A stretch of DNA of 64,000 nt from Chitinimonas prasina (GTDB taxonomy: Bacteria; Pseudomonadota; Gammaproteobacteria; Burkholderiales; Chitinimonadaceae). How positions within the stretch are numbered: the stretch's first letter is position 1; every line of letters starts with the position of its first letter. The stretch lies in contig NZ_BSOG01000005.1 of assembly GCF_030160395.1 (NCBI RefSeq), forward strand, positions 124,001 through 188,000, read 5' to 3'. Below the pieces are notes generated by a model that saw nothing but the letters and a program-made list of their open reading frames with translations, was not told the origin of the DNA and searched no databases. The position numbers were made by a program, and so were the translations under genes. Of the stretch, positions 46,297-56,161 are shown piece after piece.

Positions 46297-46863
46297 TTAC
46301 TTGGCGCCCAGCAATTGCTTCTTCAGGTCGCCGCTGACAGGGTCACTACCCAGCCAGATCTTGAGCAGCGCACTGGCGAAATCATCGCCAGCAATGACAT
46401 CCTTCACTTGGCCCTTGACGGTGATCTGGGTGCCCTTGCCCGGAATGAAGTCGAGGGCGATCACGTCACCGGTATTGACCTTCTTCACAGCCTGGAAAAT
46501 CGCGTTCATTTCCTGGATACGCGGCTTGAACTTGGCAAACTCGGCGCTGCTGGTATTGTCTTCCAGGCCGTCGATAAAGGACGCGTGCAGGTCTTCTGCA
46601 TCCACATTACGCAGCATGGTGATTTGCATGCGGCGCGGGGTGGCCGCGTTGATCACGGCATTGGCGTCGCCGGACTTCTGCGCCAGGTAGAGCGCGCCGA
46701 CGTAGACCTTGGCCACGCCATACTTGACCCGTACCCCGCCGCCATTGAGCGCCAAGTCGCTGTTGGCCACCTTGACGCCATCATCCACCTTCACGCCACC
46801 GATTTCGGCAGCGCCTACGGCCATGCTGGCCGCCATCAACATTACTGCAACCGCTTTTTTCAT
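46297..46863 (-). CDS. Chalcone-isomerase-like periplasmic protein
   Basis: This 188-residue protein has a signal peptide (MKKAVAVMLMAASMAVGA). The mature domain is of the chalcone-isomerase-like family found in proteobacteria, with GVRVKYGVAKVYVGALYLAQK, MLRNVDAEDLHASFIDGLEDN and IPGKGTQITVKGQV, where real flavonoid chemistry is not expected. These proteins probably bind fatty acids or other small ligands in the periplasm, and the active-site residues of plant enzymes are not clearly kept. It has its own terminator and no operon partner. Confidence 0.85.
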   Translation of the reverse strand: MKKAVAVMLMAASMAVGAAEIGGVKVDDGVKVANSDLALNGGGVRVKYGVAKVYVGALYLAQKSGDANAVINAATPRRMQITMLRNVDAEDLHASFIDGLEDNTSSAEFAKFKPRIQEMNAIFQAVKKVNTGDVIALDFIPGKGTQITVKGQVKDVIAGDDFASALLKIWLGSDPVSGDLKKQLLGAK

Positions 46864-47010
46864 ATTTTCTCGCTCCGTTTCGGTTTGTGCGGACTATGCC
46901 GCCAGAAGGGTGTACCGGGTAGCCATGGCAAGCACATGCTGCAATACCTGCAGACCACCCGATGGCCCTGAAAAGCGTGCCCCGTATCATAGCCGATACT
47001 GCGCGGCTGT

Positions 47011-47043
47011 AAAAAAGGCCGGATGGGATTATCCCGTCCGGCC
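47011..47043 (-). terminator. Terminator downstream of fadA
   Basis: Minus-strand stem GGCCGGACGGGA-TAA-TCCCATCCGGCC (one mismatch) followed by TTTTTT. Confidence 0.92.
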
Positions 47044-47065
47044 CTGATTCTGGCTCAAGCTGGCT

Positions 47066-48271
47066 TTACAGCGCCTGAATGATGCCTGCGGCGCCCATGC
47101 CGGTGCCGATACACATGGTTACCATGCCGTACTTGCCTTGCTGGCCATGGCGACGCATGCCGTGCACCAGAGTAGCGGTACGGATTGCACCGGTTGCGCC
47201 CAGCGGGTGGCCCAGTGCAATGGCGCCGCCCAGCGGGTTGACCTTGCTGGTATCAAGACCCAGGTCGCGAATCACGGCCAGTGCCTGTGCGGCAAAGGCT
47301 TCGTTCAGCTCCATCCAGGCAATGTCGTCCTGCTTGAGGCCGGCTACCTTCAGTGCGGCGGGAATCGCTTCCTTGGGGCCGATACCCATGATCTCGGGTG
47401 GCACACCCTTGACGGCAAAGCCCACATAGCGAGCCAGCGGTACCAGGTTGAACTGCTTGAGTATCTTCTCGGACACGATCACCACGGCGGCCGCGCCATC
47501 GGACATCTGCGAGCTGTTGCCGGCAGTGACCGAACCCTTGGCGGCAAACACTGTCTTGAGCTTGGCCAGGCCTTCCATACTGGTGCCGGCACGCGGGCCC
47601 TCGTCGGTGTCGAGTATCTTCTTGATGATCTCGACTTCGCCAGTGCTCAGGTTGGGATTGCGGTAGATGGCTTCGATCGGGCTGATTTCCTGCTTGAACT
47701 CGCCACCTTCGATAGCCGCAATGGCGCGGCGGTTGGATTCCACCGCGAAGGCATCCTGATCGTCACGGCTCACCTGCCACTGCTCGGCCACCTTTTCGGC
47801 GGTCAGGCCCATGCCGTAGGCAATGCCCAGATTCTCATCCCGTGCAAAGATCTCGGGGTTGAGCGACACCTTGTTGCCCATCATGGGCACCAGCGACATC
47901 GATTCGGCACCACCAGCGATCACCACGTCGGCCTCACCCATGCGGATGCGGTCTGCGGCGATCTGCACGGCATTGATGCCGGACGAGCAGTAACGGTTGA
48001 TGGTCAGGCCGCCGGTAGTGTGTGGCAGGCCAGCCAAGAGGGCCGAGATACGGGCCATGTTGAGGCCTTGCTCAGCCTCGGGGAAGGCACAGCCGGCGAT
48101 CACGTCTTCCACCAGGGCCGGGTCCAGCGTCGGCACTTGGGCCATGGCTTCGCGGATGGTGTGTGCCAACATGTCGTCGGGGCGGATAAAGCGCATCATG
48201 CCGCGCGGGGCTTTGCCCACCGGCGTGCGCGTGGCAGCGACGATATAGGCTTCTTGAACTTGCTTGGTCAT
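47066..48271 (-). CDS. fadA: Acetyl-CoA C-acyltransferase (3-ketoacyl-CoA thiolase)
   Basis: The 401-residue thiolase performs the last step of beta-oxidation. The start is ATG 48271 (MTKQVQEAYIVAATRTPVGK) with GGAGAA upstream. The acyl-accepting cysteine is in NRYCSSGINAV near residue 93, the catalytic histidine in NPLGGAIALGHPLGATG, and the second cysteine in MVTMCIGTGMG near the C-terminus. It lies 92 bases after fadB in the same direction, so the two form the multienzyme fadBA operon. An ORF extension to 48334 lacks a ribosome site. Confidence 0.96.
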   Translation of the reverse strand: MTKQVQEAYIVAATRTPVGKAPRGMMRFIRPDDMLAHTIREAMAQVPTLDPALVEDVIAGCAFPEAEQGLNMARISALLAGLPHTTGGLTINRYCSSGINAVQIAADRIRMGEADVVIAGGAESMSLVPMMGNKVSLNPEIFARDENLGIAYGMGLTAEKVAEQWQVSRDDQDAFAVESNRRAIAAIEGGEFKQEISPIEAIYRNPNLSTGEVEIIKKILDTDEGPRAGTSMEGLAKLKTVFAAKGSVTAGNSSQMSDGAAAVVIVSEKILKQFNLVPLARYVGFAVKGVPPEIMGIGPKEAIPAALKVAGLKQDDIAWMELNEAFAAQALAVIRDLGLDTSKVNPLGGAIALGHPLGATGAIRTATLVHGMRRHGQQGKYGMVTMCIGTGMGAAGIIQAL

Positions 48272-48363
48272 GTCAGTTCTCCAAATCTGGTACGACTCTC
48301 TGGAGAGAGAGGGCTTGCGGCTGGCGCAGGCCACCCTCCCCCGTTTCGAGGGGAAGGGTCGAA

Positions 48364-50733
48364 TTAGTTACGCAGCGGCTTGTTGTACTGGAGCATGTAG
48401 GCAATACGCTCCTGGGTCTTCTCGTTCTTCAGCAGGGACAGGAAGCCCTTGCGTTCCAGATCGAGTATCCACTGCTCGTCCACCAGCGTACCGGCTTCGA
48501 CATCACCACCGGTGATGATGTCGGCGATCAGCGCGCCGATATGGTAGTCGTGCTTGGAGATAAAGCCGCCTTCCATCATGTTGATCAGCTGGCCCTTGAT
48601 CGAAGCCGCGCCCGAGCGGCCTGCAACCGGGAAGCCCTTGACCTTCAGGGGCGCACGGTAGCCGGATTCGGCCATGGACAATGCCTGTTGCTTGGCAACG
48701 TGCAGCAGCTCGTACTGGTTGAACACGATCACATCCGAGTCACGGAAGAAGCCCAGATGCTTGGCCTCCTCGGCGCTCTTGGCCACATTGGCGGTGGCGA
48801 TGGTCATGTAGCGATCCTTCAGTGCGGCAAACACGTCACCACGGGCCTCTTGTGCGGCGCGCAGGGCGAATTCCTTGGTGCCGCCGGCACCGGGCAGCAG
48901 GCCCACGCCCACTTCGACCAGACCAACATAGCTTTCCAGGTGTGCCACCACGCGGTCAGAGTGCAACGCCACTTCGCAGCCGCCGCCAAACACATAGCCA
49001 CGGGTTGCCGACACCACCGGAATCTGGCTGTAGCGCAGACGCATGGTCATGGCCTGGAAGTCACTCAGCATCTTCTCGATGCTGGCCCAGTCACCCGCCA
49101 TGAAGGCAGGCAGCATGGACGACAGATCGGCGCCGACCGAGAACGGCTCTTCCGGATGCCACACCACCACGCCCTTGAACTGGGCTTCGGCAATGTCGAT
49201 GGACTTATTGATGCCTTCCAGCACGGCCGGACCAATGGCATGGGCCTTGCTCAGGAAGGAGATCACCAGCACGCCGTCGCCCGAGGTCCAGGCACGCACG
49301 CCCTCGTTCTCGAACACGGTTTCGCCGTACACCGGTGCGGCTTCGCCGACCAGTTGCGCGGGGAACAGCTGACGCTGGTAGACATCCAGCTTGGAGCGCG
49401 GCACCAGCGCGTTCTTGCTGGCGCTAAACGAACCCTCAGGCTGATGCACGCCATCGCGCTCAAACACCCAGGCAGGCAGGGGCGAGCTATTGATGGTCTT
49501 GCCGGCTTCGATATCGGCCTTCACCCACTCGGCAACCTGTTTCCAGCCAGCAGCCTGCCAGGTCTCGAACGGGCCTTCGTTCCAGCCAAAGCCCCAGCGT
49601 ATGGCCAGGTCAACGTCGCGGGCATTGTCAGCCACGGTGTCGAGATGGAAGGCAATGTAGTGGAACACATCGCGGAAGCAGGCCCACAGGAACTGGGCTT
49701 CCGGATGCGCGGATTCACGCAGCTTGAGCAGACGCTTGCCCGGATCCTTGATCTTCATCAGTTCCTTGACCGCGTCGTCGCCCTTCTTGTTGGCCTCGAC
49801 ATAGGCACCGGCCGCAGGATCCAGCACCAGCTTGGTCTTGCCTTCACGCTTGTAGATACCGACCTTGGTCTTGGCACCCAGCGCGCCGGCTTCGATCAGC
49901 TTGGCCAGCCATTGCGGCGACTGGAACAGGCTGTGCCAGGGGTCGTTGGGCAGGGTGTCCTGCATGGTTTTGACCACATGGGCGAAGGTATCCAGGCCCA
50001 CCACGTCGGCAGTACGGAAGGTCGCCGACTTCGGGCGACCCAGGCGCGGGCCGGTCAGGTCGTCAACGATGTCGAAGCGGATGCCGAACTTCTCCGCATT
50101 GTGGATAGCCGCCAGCATGGAATACACGCCGATGCGGTTGGCCACGAAATTGGGGGTATCCTTGGCGCGGATCACGCCCTTGCCCAGTGTGGTAGCCAGG
50201 AAGGCTTCCAGCTGATCCAGCATCTCGGCATCGCTGGTCACGCAGGGGATGATCTCCACCAAGTGCATGTAGCGGGGCGGGTTGAAGAAGTGGATGCCGC
50301 AGAAGCGCGCACGCATGCTTTCAGGGCAGCCCTCGGCCAGCTTGTTGATGCTGAGGCCGGAGGTATTGGTTGCAAAAATGGTCTGCGCACCCAGGTGCGG
50401 AGCAACCTTTTCGTACAGACCCAGCTTCCAGTCCATGCGCTCGGCGATGGCTTCGATGACCAGATCGCAATCCTTGAGCAGATGCAGGTGCTCATCATAG
50501 TTGGCCGGGGTGATGAAATCGGCGCGGCCCTTGGAGGACAACGGCGCCGGGTTCTGCTTCTTCAAGGCTTCGATGGCCTTGAGCGCGATACCGTTCTTGG
50601 GGCCTTCCTTGGCCGGGAGGTCGAACAAGATGGCCTCCACATTGGCATTGGCGAGGTGGGCAGCGATCTGCGCGCCCATCACGCCGGCGCCGAGTACGGC
50701 CACCTTGCGGACGATGAATTTGGATTGGGACAT
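48364..50733 (-). CDS. fadB: 3-hydroxyacyl-CoA dehydrogenase / enoyl-CoA hydratase
   Basis: The protein of 789 residues has an N-terminal NAD-dependent 3-hydroxyacyl-CoA dehydrogenase module (Rossmann GAGVMGAQIAAHL at 15-27, FFNPPRYMHLVEIIP, NFVANRIG) and a C-terminal enoyl-CoA hydratase module (GGGCEVALHSDRVVA, EVGVGLLPGAGGTKE). The order is the reverse of E. coli FadB and matches the betaproteobacterial and Bacillus FadN-type protein. It partners with FadA. A sigma-70-like promoter with two operator-like boxes lies at 50842-50880. Confidence 0.95.
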   Translation of the reverse strand: MSQSKFIVRKVAVLGAGVMGAQIAAHLANANVEAILFDLPAKEGPKNGIALKAIEALKKQNPAPLSSKGRADFITPANYDEHLHLLKDCDLVIEAIAERMDWKLGLYEKVAPHLGAQTIFATNTSGLSINKLAEGCPESMRARFCGIHFFNPPRYMHLVEIIPCVTSDAEMLDQLEAFLATTLGKGVIRAKDTPNFVANRIGVYSMLAAIHNAEKFGIRFDIVDDLTGPRLGRPKSATFRTADVVGLDTFAHVVKTMQDTLPNDPWHSLFQSPQWLAKLIEAGALGAKTKVGIYKREGKTKLVLDPAAGAYVEANKKGDDAVKELMKIKDPGKRLLKLRESAHPEAQFLWACFRDVFHYIAFHLDTVADNARDVDLAIRWGFGWNEGPFETWQAAGWKQVAEWVKADIEAGKTINSSPLPAWVFERDGVHQPEGSFSASKNALVPRSKLDVYQRQLFPAQLVGEAAPVYGETVFENEGVRAWTSGDGVLVISFLSKAHAIGPAVLEGINKSIDIAEAQFKGVVVWHPEEPFSVGADLSSMLPAFMAGDWASIEKMLSDFQAMTMRLRYSQIPVVSATRGYVFGGGCEVALHSDRVVAHLESYVGLVEVGVGLLPGAGGTKEFALRAAQEARGDVFAALKDRYMTIATANVAKSAEEAKHLGFFRDSDVIVFNQYELLHVAKQQALSMAESGYRAPLKVKGFPVAGRSGAASIKGQLINMMEGGFISKHDYHIGALIADIITGGDVEAGTLVDEQWILDLERKGFLSLLKNEKTQERIAYMLQYNKPLRN

Positions 50734-50841
50734 GGTATTCCTCGATTTTGGGGAGTCGATCGGGGGCTCGCAAAATTCAACCGCGATGTTCTTGGGGGCA
50801 AAAACACCCGCCTCAGAGCCTATCCAGTTTGCTTAGTGTAG

Positions 50842-50880
50842 ACATTAATGCAAACGTTCGTTTCTGCCAAGCGCTTGCTC
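50842..50880 (-). promoter_or_regulatory. Promoter and operators of the fadBA operon
   Basis: On the minus strand TTGGCA (50865-50870), 17-base spacer, TAATGT (50842-50847). The spacer holds CAAACGTTCGTTTC (50851-50864), which fits the PsrA-type motif (G/C)AAAC-N2-4-GTTT(G/C). A second motif, AAGCGCTTGCTC (50869-50880, plus strand), overlaps the -35. Confidence 0.65.
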
Positions 50881-50970
50881 GATAATTCGACAAACTTGGG
50901 CGATTGAATTTTCCCAGCCATCCGTTACAACAGGTTACACCCGGCCGGTCGGCAAGCCAGTTGGCGGGCA

Positions 50971-51008
50971 AAAAACACCCGCACGGGCCAACTGGCCCGT
51001 GCGGGTGT
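50971..51008 (-). terminator. Terminator downstream of fadL
   Basis: A perfect 15-bp stem (ACACCCGCACGGGCC with its complement) and a 4-base loop, followed by TTTTTG on the minus strand. Confidence 0.93.
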
Positions 51009-51019
51009 GATCATAATGC

Positions 51020-52507
51020 TTAGAACGCCAGGTTGTACTGAATACCCAGGATGTGCGAGTACACATCGTAGCGGCCCTTGACGGTTGCGCAGCTCGAGGT
51101 GTTCTTGGTGCTGTCGCAAACGCCGGGGGCCAGGCCACCGTTATCGTAGTTGTTGATGGTCGGCTCGCCGACGTGGACATAGGAGTAGGCCAGGTCGAAC
51201 GAGCTGTGCTTACTCACCGCCCAGTTGGCACCGACCGAGAACCACTTGCGATCCATGTCAGGAATGGAAGGCGTACGGTTGTTGTCGTTGACCGGCGATT
51301 CATCGTAGGCAAGGCCAGCACGCAGCAACCAGCTGTCATTGAGCTTGTAGCTACCACCGAACGAGACCTTGGTGGTGTCTTTCCAATCTTCCGGCGTATT
51401 GGACGGTGCCAGACCCGTGGTGAAGTTCACTGTCAGGTCCTGGAAGCGCGAGTGACGGGTACGAGTAATGTCGCCCATCAGCGCCAGGCGGTCGCTGATC
51501 TTCGTGTAGCCGGAAATGGAGATCGACTCCGGCGTATCCACCGCCAGGTTGGCTGCGCCGTTGACATAGCCACGGGCAATCAGGCCGTTGTATACGGTAC
51601 TGCCCACAGCCGGCAAGGCCTTGAGGTTGGCTTCCGGCAGCGTCCACTCAGCCGTACCGGTGAGCTTGTGCGAAATCTTGGAACGATAGGCCATGCCAAT
51701 ACGGGTGTCTTCATCGATATTGAACATCACACCCATGTTCCAGCCAAAGCCCCAGTCATCGCCCTTGATCTTGACGCGACCGTCGTACTCAGGGTTACCG
51801 GGCAGCGGACCCTTGCCAACACCAACATTGCCCAATAGTTGCAGCATGGAGGCAGGCACTTGGCCAGCCTGCACGGCGGGCAACAATGCAGCGATAGCGC
51901 CGGTACCAAAGTCAGCCGCCTTGATCAGCTTGCCTTCAATATGCTGGGCGGTAATACCTGCACCGAAAGAGACCTTCTCGTTGACCTTGAGCGAGAACGA
52001 CGGGTTCAAGGCTATGGTCTTGAGCTCGGTCTTGATGATGTTGTAGCGGCCTACCCAGTTGTCATCGTATTGGGTCTTGGAACCGAATGGCACGAACAGG
52101 CCAAAGCCCAGGGTGGCGCGATCGCTGATCTGATGCGACATATAGGCGTGTGGCACGCCGGTGGGCTCGACAAAGTCGCCACCGTTGTTGTTCTTTTGCC
52201 CATTGGCGGTGCTGCGGCCACCCTGCACAACACCCGGTATCGGGTTGGTATGCGAGCCTTCGTCAGTGAACTTGCCGTTCGGCACTACCACGTTCAACAC
52301 GCCCGTCATGGTCGTGCCCTTGAGGTTGCTCAGGCCGGCGGGGTTGTAGAACAGGGTGGAGGCATCTTCTGCCGCCGCACCGGAGGCATTGGCCGTGCCC
52401 TGGGCGCTGACCGACTGGGTACCGAAGTGATACCCCGAGGCGTAGGCCTGGTGGGCGAAAGCAGCGCCAACCAGCAGCGCGGTAACACGAAGTGCGTGCA
52501 TCGTCAT
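51020..52507 (-). CDS. fadL: Outer-membrane long-chain fatty acid transporter FadL
   Basis: The 495-residue protein starts at ATG 52507 (MTMHALRVTALLVGAAFAHQAYA) with GGAG upstream and a signal peptide. The mature chain opens SGYHFGTQSVSAQGTANASGAAAEDASTLFYNPAGLS, the FadL hatch with its NPAG signature. It continues as a beta barrel ending in a C-terminal phenylalanine (YNLAF). FadL imports long-chain fatty acids across the outer membrane for the fad enzymes encoded on both sides. An operator-like box at 52565-52574 lies upstream. Confidence 0.95.
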   Translation of the reverse strand: MTMHALRVTALLVGAAFAHQAYASGYHFGTQSVSAQGTANASGAAAEDASTLFYNPAGLSNLKGTTMTGVLNVVVPNGKFTDEGSHTNPIPGVVQGGRSTANGQKNNNGGDFVEPTGVPHAYMSHQISDRATLGFGLFVPFGSKTQYDDNWVGRYNIIKTELKTIALNPSFSLKVNEKVSFGAGITAQHIEGKLIKAADFGTGAIAALLPAVQAGQVPASMLQLLGNVGVGKGPLPGNPEYDGRVKIKGDDWGFGWNMGVMFNIDEDTRIGMAYRSKISHKLTGTAEWTLPEANLKALPAVGSTVYNGLIARGYVNGAANLAVDTPESISISGYTKISDRLALMGDITRTRHSRFQDLTVNFTTGLAPSNTPEDWKDTTKVSFGGSYKLNDSWLLRAGLAYDESPVNDNNRTPSIPDMDRKWFSVGANWAVSKHSSFDLAYSYVHVGEPTINNYDNGGLAPGVCDSTKNTSSCATVKGRYDVYSHILGIQYNLAF

Positions 52508-52564
52508 TTGTTGTCTCCGTTGTGGTAGGTAAAACAGCTCTTCGGCCGATTCAGCCAATTCATT

Positions 52565-52574
52565 CAAGCGCTCG
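52565..52574. promoter_or_regulatory. Operator-like box upstream of fadL
   Basis: CAAGCGCTCG matches the box AGCAAGCGCT(T/C)G seen at the fadB and TetR/fadE promoters. On the minus strand it partly overlaps a possible -35, TTGAAT. Confidence 0.45.
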
Positions 52575-52616
52575 GCCGAGAATGTGGCGAGCATAGCACA
52601 GCACCTGTGCGTAATT

Positions 52617-52656
52617 TGCTGAAAAGCCGCGCCAGACTGGGCTGACGCGGCTTTTC
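52617..52656 (-). terminator. Terminator downstream of fadE
   Basis: Minus-strand stem GAAAAGCCGCG ... CGCGGCTTTTC (with an internal loop CAG/TGG region). The flanking T-rich stretch is on the lower side. Confidence 0.75.
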
Positions 52657-52702
52657 GACTACAGTTCTCGTTGGTTTTTCACACCCACGAATAAGCTAGG
52701 TA

Positions 52703-55156
52703 TTACACCGGAATCCGGGCACTGATTTCGGTATCGTGCTGATCCAGCATCTTGTCGAAATCATCGACCATGATGACTTCGCGCTTGAGCCGGCGGGCAC
52801 GGGTCACAATCTCATGCTCGGCCTGGGTAATCTGGCCGCTGGCCAATGCTTCATCCAGGCGGCCCTGGGCATTCAGCGCCTTCAGCTTGCCGTCGCGCTG
52901 GGCGCGACGCAGCTTGCCTTCAGTGCTTTCGGCCTCGATATGGGCACTCAATGCATAGTTGAGCACACCAACGGCATCAGCCTCATTCTTGGGCACATAG
53001 ACATCGCGGGTCAGGCGGTCGCGGGCAGCACCAGGCTGCATCAACAGGCGGGCGATCTTGGTGCCCAGACGGTCACGCGGCGTAGTGAAGTGGCGACCCA
53101 GCGGGAAGATGATCCACTTCAGCACAAAGGCCAGCGGACGGTTAGGCAGGTTGGCCAGGAAACCAGTCAGCGCTTCCTGAGCATCATGCAGCGCCTGCAG
53201 CACAGCCCACTTCAGCAGCGGCAGGTCGTCCTTAGGGCTGCCGTCATCCGCAAAACGCTTCAGCGACGAGGTGGCAATGTACAGGTTGGACAGCACATCA
53301 CCGAGTCGCGCCGAGATCTTCTCGCGGAACTTGAGCGAGCCACCCATGCTGAACATGGCCATATCGGAAGCCAGGGCAAAGGCCGCCGACAGACGCTCGA
53401 TGTCCTTGTAGTACTGGGCCAGATCACCACCCACAGGGGCGGAATTGAGCTTGGAGCCGGTCACGCCCATCACGAAGCTGCGGATGGCGTTATCGAACAC
53501 GAAACCGATATGGCCGCTGAAGGCCTTGTCGAACTCGGCGCCATTGTTGGCCATGGCAGCCTTCATTTCACGCAGCACAAAAGGATGGCAGCGGATGGCA
53601 CCCTGGCCGTAGATGATCATGGAGCGGGTCAGGATATTGGCGCCTTCCACGGTAATGCCGACCGGAATGGTCTGGTAGGCATTGCCCAGGTAGTTGCGTG
53701 GCCCCAGCACCACTGCCTTGCCGCCGTGGATGTCCATGGCGTCGTTCAGCACCTTACGCATGCGCTCGGTGTTGTGATACTTCAGGATGGCGGAAATCAC
53801 AGACGGCTTCTCGCCGCTGTCCAGGCCAGACAAGGCCAAGCGCTGGGCCGAATCCATCTGGTAGGTATAACCACCGATGCGTGCCAGTGCTTCGTCCACC
53901 CCCTCAAACTTGCCGATGGACAGGCCAAACTGCTCACGCACCCGGGCATAGGCACCGGTCACAAAGCTGGCGAACTTGCCCGAGGCCACCGACATGGCGG
54001 GCAGGGAAATGGCGCGGCCCACCGACAGGCACTCTACCAGCATGCGCCAGCCCTGACCGGCGTAGTCCTTGCCACCGATGATCCACTCCAGCGGAATGAA
54101 CACATCCTTGCCCATGGTCGGGCCATTCATGAAGGCCGAGCCCGGTGGCGCATGGCGACGACCGATCTGCACACCCTCGTGCTCGGTCGGAATCAGCGCA
54201 CAGGTGATACCGATGTCTTCCTTGTCGCCCAGGATATGCTCAGGGTCATACAGCTTGAAAGCCATGCCCAGCACGGTGGCGATGGGCGCCAGAGTAATCC
54301 AGCGCTTTTCCCAGCTCAGGCGGATACCCACCACGTTTTCATGGCGCTGGCCGGTACGCGGATCGGTATACGAGCCACGGGTCACCACGCCAAAGTCGGG
54401 GATGGCACCCGCATCGGAACCGGCATAGGGGCTGGTCAGGGCAAAGCAGGGAATATCCAGGCCCTTGGCCAGACGAGGCAGGTAGTAGTCCTTCTGCGCC
54501 TCGGTGCCATAGTGCTGCAGCAGCTCCCCCGGTCCGAGCGAGTTCGGCACCATCACCGAAACAGCGGCCGTACCACCACGGGTAGCAATCTTGGTCACAA
54601 TACGGGCATGCGCGTAGTTGGAGAACTCCACGCCACCGTATTTCTTCTTGATGATCATGCCCAGGAAGCCATTGTCCTTGATGAACTGCCACACTTCGGG
54701 CGGCAGATCCTTCAGCTCATGGGTGATCTTCCAATCGTCGATCATGCTGCACAGCTGCTCGGTCGGGCCATCCAGAAAGGCCTGCTCCTCGGCGCTCAGC
54801 TTGGGCGCGTTGTAGCCATGCAGTTTCTTGAAATCAGGCTTGCCCGAGAACAGCTCGGCATCCCACCAGACAGTACCGGCATTGATGGCTTCTTGCTCGG
54901 TCTGCGACATGGCAGGGGTAATCTTCTTGAAGATGCCGAAGATAGGGCCAGTCAACAGTGCACGACGCAGCGGAACAATATTGAATATCGCTGCAATCAC
55001 GCCCGCGCCGATCAGCCAGCCCAGATGCAGGCCACAGCCGCCGTAAACACCGTAAGCGATGCCGGCCAATGCCGCAATGGTCCAGGCGATCAGCGGCGCG
55101 CGTAGATAGCCTAGCGCCAGTATCGCAACGATGACGATCAGGATGGTGAGTGCCAT
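52703..55156 (-). CDS. fadE: Acyl-CoA dehydrogenase FadE
   Basis: This is an 817-residue FadE-type acyl-CoA dehydrogenase that introduces the alpha-beta double bond in the first oxidation step. The N-terminus has two or three hydrophobic segments (LTILIVIVAILALGYL and IAGIAYGVYGG-like region), which may anchor it to the membrane. The FAD-binding domain with a PCFALTSPYAGSDAG signature is near residue 240. The long C-terminal extension is typical of FadE (814 in E. coli). It lies 21 bases after the TetR gene on the same strand and is probably cotranscribed with it. Confidence 0.96.
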   Translation of the reverse strand: MALTILIVIVAILALGYLRAPLIAWTIAALAGIAYGVYGGCGLHLGWLIGAGVIAAIFNIVPLRRALLTGPIFGIFKKITPAMSQTEQEAINAGTVWWDAELFSGKPDFKKLHGYNAPKLSAEEQAFLDGPTEQLCSMIDDWKITHELKDLPPEVWQFIKDNGFLGMIIKKKYGGVEFSNYAHARIVTKIATRGGTAAVSVMVPNSLGPGELLQHYGTEAQKDYYLPRLAKGLDIPCFALTSPYAGSDAGAIPDFGVVTRGSYTDPRTGQRHENVVGIRLSWEKRWITLAPIATVLGMAFKLYDPEHILGDKEDIGITCALIPTEHEGVQIGRRHAPPGSAFMNGPTMGKDVFIPLEWIIGGKDYAGQGWRMLVECLSVGRAISLPAMSVASGKFASFVTGAYARVREQFGLSIGKFEGVDEALARIGGYTYQMDSAQRLALSGLDSGEKPSVISAILKYHNTERMRKVLNDAMDIHGGKAVVLGPRNYLGNAYQTIPVGITVEGANILTRSMIIYGQGAIRCHPFVLREMKAAMANNGAEFDKAFSGHIGFVFDNAIRSFVMGVTGSKLNSAPVGGDLAQYYKDIERLSAAFALASDMAMFSMGGSLKFREKISARLGDVLSNLYIATSSLKRFADDGSPKDDLPLLKWAVLQALHDAQEALTGFLANLPNRPLAFVLKWIIFPLGRHFTTPRDRLGTKIARLLMQPGAARDRLTRDVYVPKNEADAVGVLNYALSAHIEAESTEGKLRRAQRDGKLKALNAQGRLDEALASGQITQAEHEIVTRARRLKREVIMVDDFDKMLDQHDTEISARIPV

Positions 55157-55177
55157 GAGGTCTTCCTTCCCAGGAGG

Positions 55178-55858
55178 TTAAAAGCTTGAACCCGCACCCT
55201 TTGCAGTAACCGGCGCTGTCAGGCCGGCCACGACGAAGGGCACGAGATAAGTGGCGATCAGGCGCGGATCCCGCGCGTTGACCACCGGATCGATAACAAA
55301 CAGCCGCAGAATGTTATTGCCAGCAAACGCATTGAAAATCGCCGAAAAAGCGAAATTGAGCCGCCATTGCAGCTCTATGGCATCCAGCTCAGGCAGTGCC
55401 TTGGCGGTTGCCTTGGCGTAGCGCGCAACCAGTTCTTCGTAGTGCCAGGGCAGGCTCTCGCGTAGTACTGGATGCGCCTCGATAAAGGTACGGCTGAGTA
55501 GGCGCACGAAAATCACCCCGCCCCGCTTGGGGTCATGGGCAATATCGAGTGCCGCGTCCATAAAGGCACGCATGATGCGCTCCACCGACACAGGCTCTCC
55601 CTGGGCCGCGGCTTCCAGCCTGTCCAGGTTCTGCACTGCCAGCTGTGTCAAAGGTGTCAGCCGACGGGTGAACACCCCCTGGAACAAGGCATCCTTACTA
55701 CCAAAGTGGTAGTTCACCGCAGCCAGGTTCACCTCGGCACGCTGTGTGATCATGCGCATCGAAGTGGCCTCGAATCCATGCTCCACAAACAGTGCCTCGG
55801 CCGCATCGAGAATGCGTGTCGCGGTATCGAGCTGCCGTGTTTCGCCTAAGCCATTCAT
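55178..55858 (-). CDS. TetR-family regulator, PsrA/FadP-like
   Basis: This 226-residue repressor has the TetR helix-turn-helix at about residues 11-55 (ATRILDAAEALFVEHGFEATSMRMITQRAEVNLAAVNYHFGSK). The C-terminal ligand-binding domain resembles PsrA-type regulators, which sense long-chain acyl-CoA. It is encoded immediately upstream of fadE in the same orientation. Candidate operators at its own promoter (55939-55993) and at fadB and fadL suggest autoregulation and control of the whole fad cluster. Confidence 0.85.
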   Translation of the reverse strand: MNGLGETRQLDTATRILDAAEALFVEHGFEATSMRMITQRAEVNLAAVNYHFGSKDALFQGVFTRRLTPLTQLAVQNLDRLEAAAQGEPVSVERIMRAFMDAALDIAHDPKRGGVIFVRLLSRTFIEAHPVLRESLPWHYEELVARYAKATAKALPELDAIELQWRLNFAFSAIFNAFAGNNILRLFVIDPVVNARDPRLIATYLVPFVVAGLTAPVTAKGAGSSF

Positions 55859-55938
55859 TGTTTTTGCCGTGTTGTTCTGCGCCGCCGATTTCGCAGCTGT
55901 GTCGGGTCTGGTTTACCCATAAGCATAGCCGATTCAAT

Positions 55939-55993
55939 CAAACGGTTGTTTGAAACATACGTCCCAGTGATTTTTTAGTCAAGCAAGCGCTCG
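55939..55993 (-). promoter_or_regulatory. Promoter and operators of the TetR-fadE operon
   Basis: On the minus strand TTGACT (55977-55982), 17-base spacer, TATGTT (55954-55959). Directly after the -10 is CAAACGGTTGTTTG (55939-55952), a perfect PsrA-type palindrome. Upstream, AGCAAGCGCTCG (55982-55993) abuts the -35. This arrangement is the same as at fadB. Confidence 0.65.
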
Positions 55994-56161
55994 ATTGTGC
56001 GGCGCAGCATGTCTCACTGCCGCACCGGCTCCGGCCTGCCCGTTGGCGCACCAGCACGGTGCATTGCACACCCGTACTGCTTTGGCGCAGCTGCCACAAC
56101 CTGCAATACCTGCTTGATTTTTTGATCAACATCAAATAGTTGCAGCCATGCGACAAAATTA

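Noticed and set aside
48541-50841. A 766-codon frame antisense to fadB
   Set aside because: FadB is complete with all motifs on the minus strand; the antisense frame is a by-product of codon bias.
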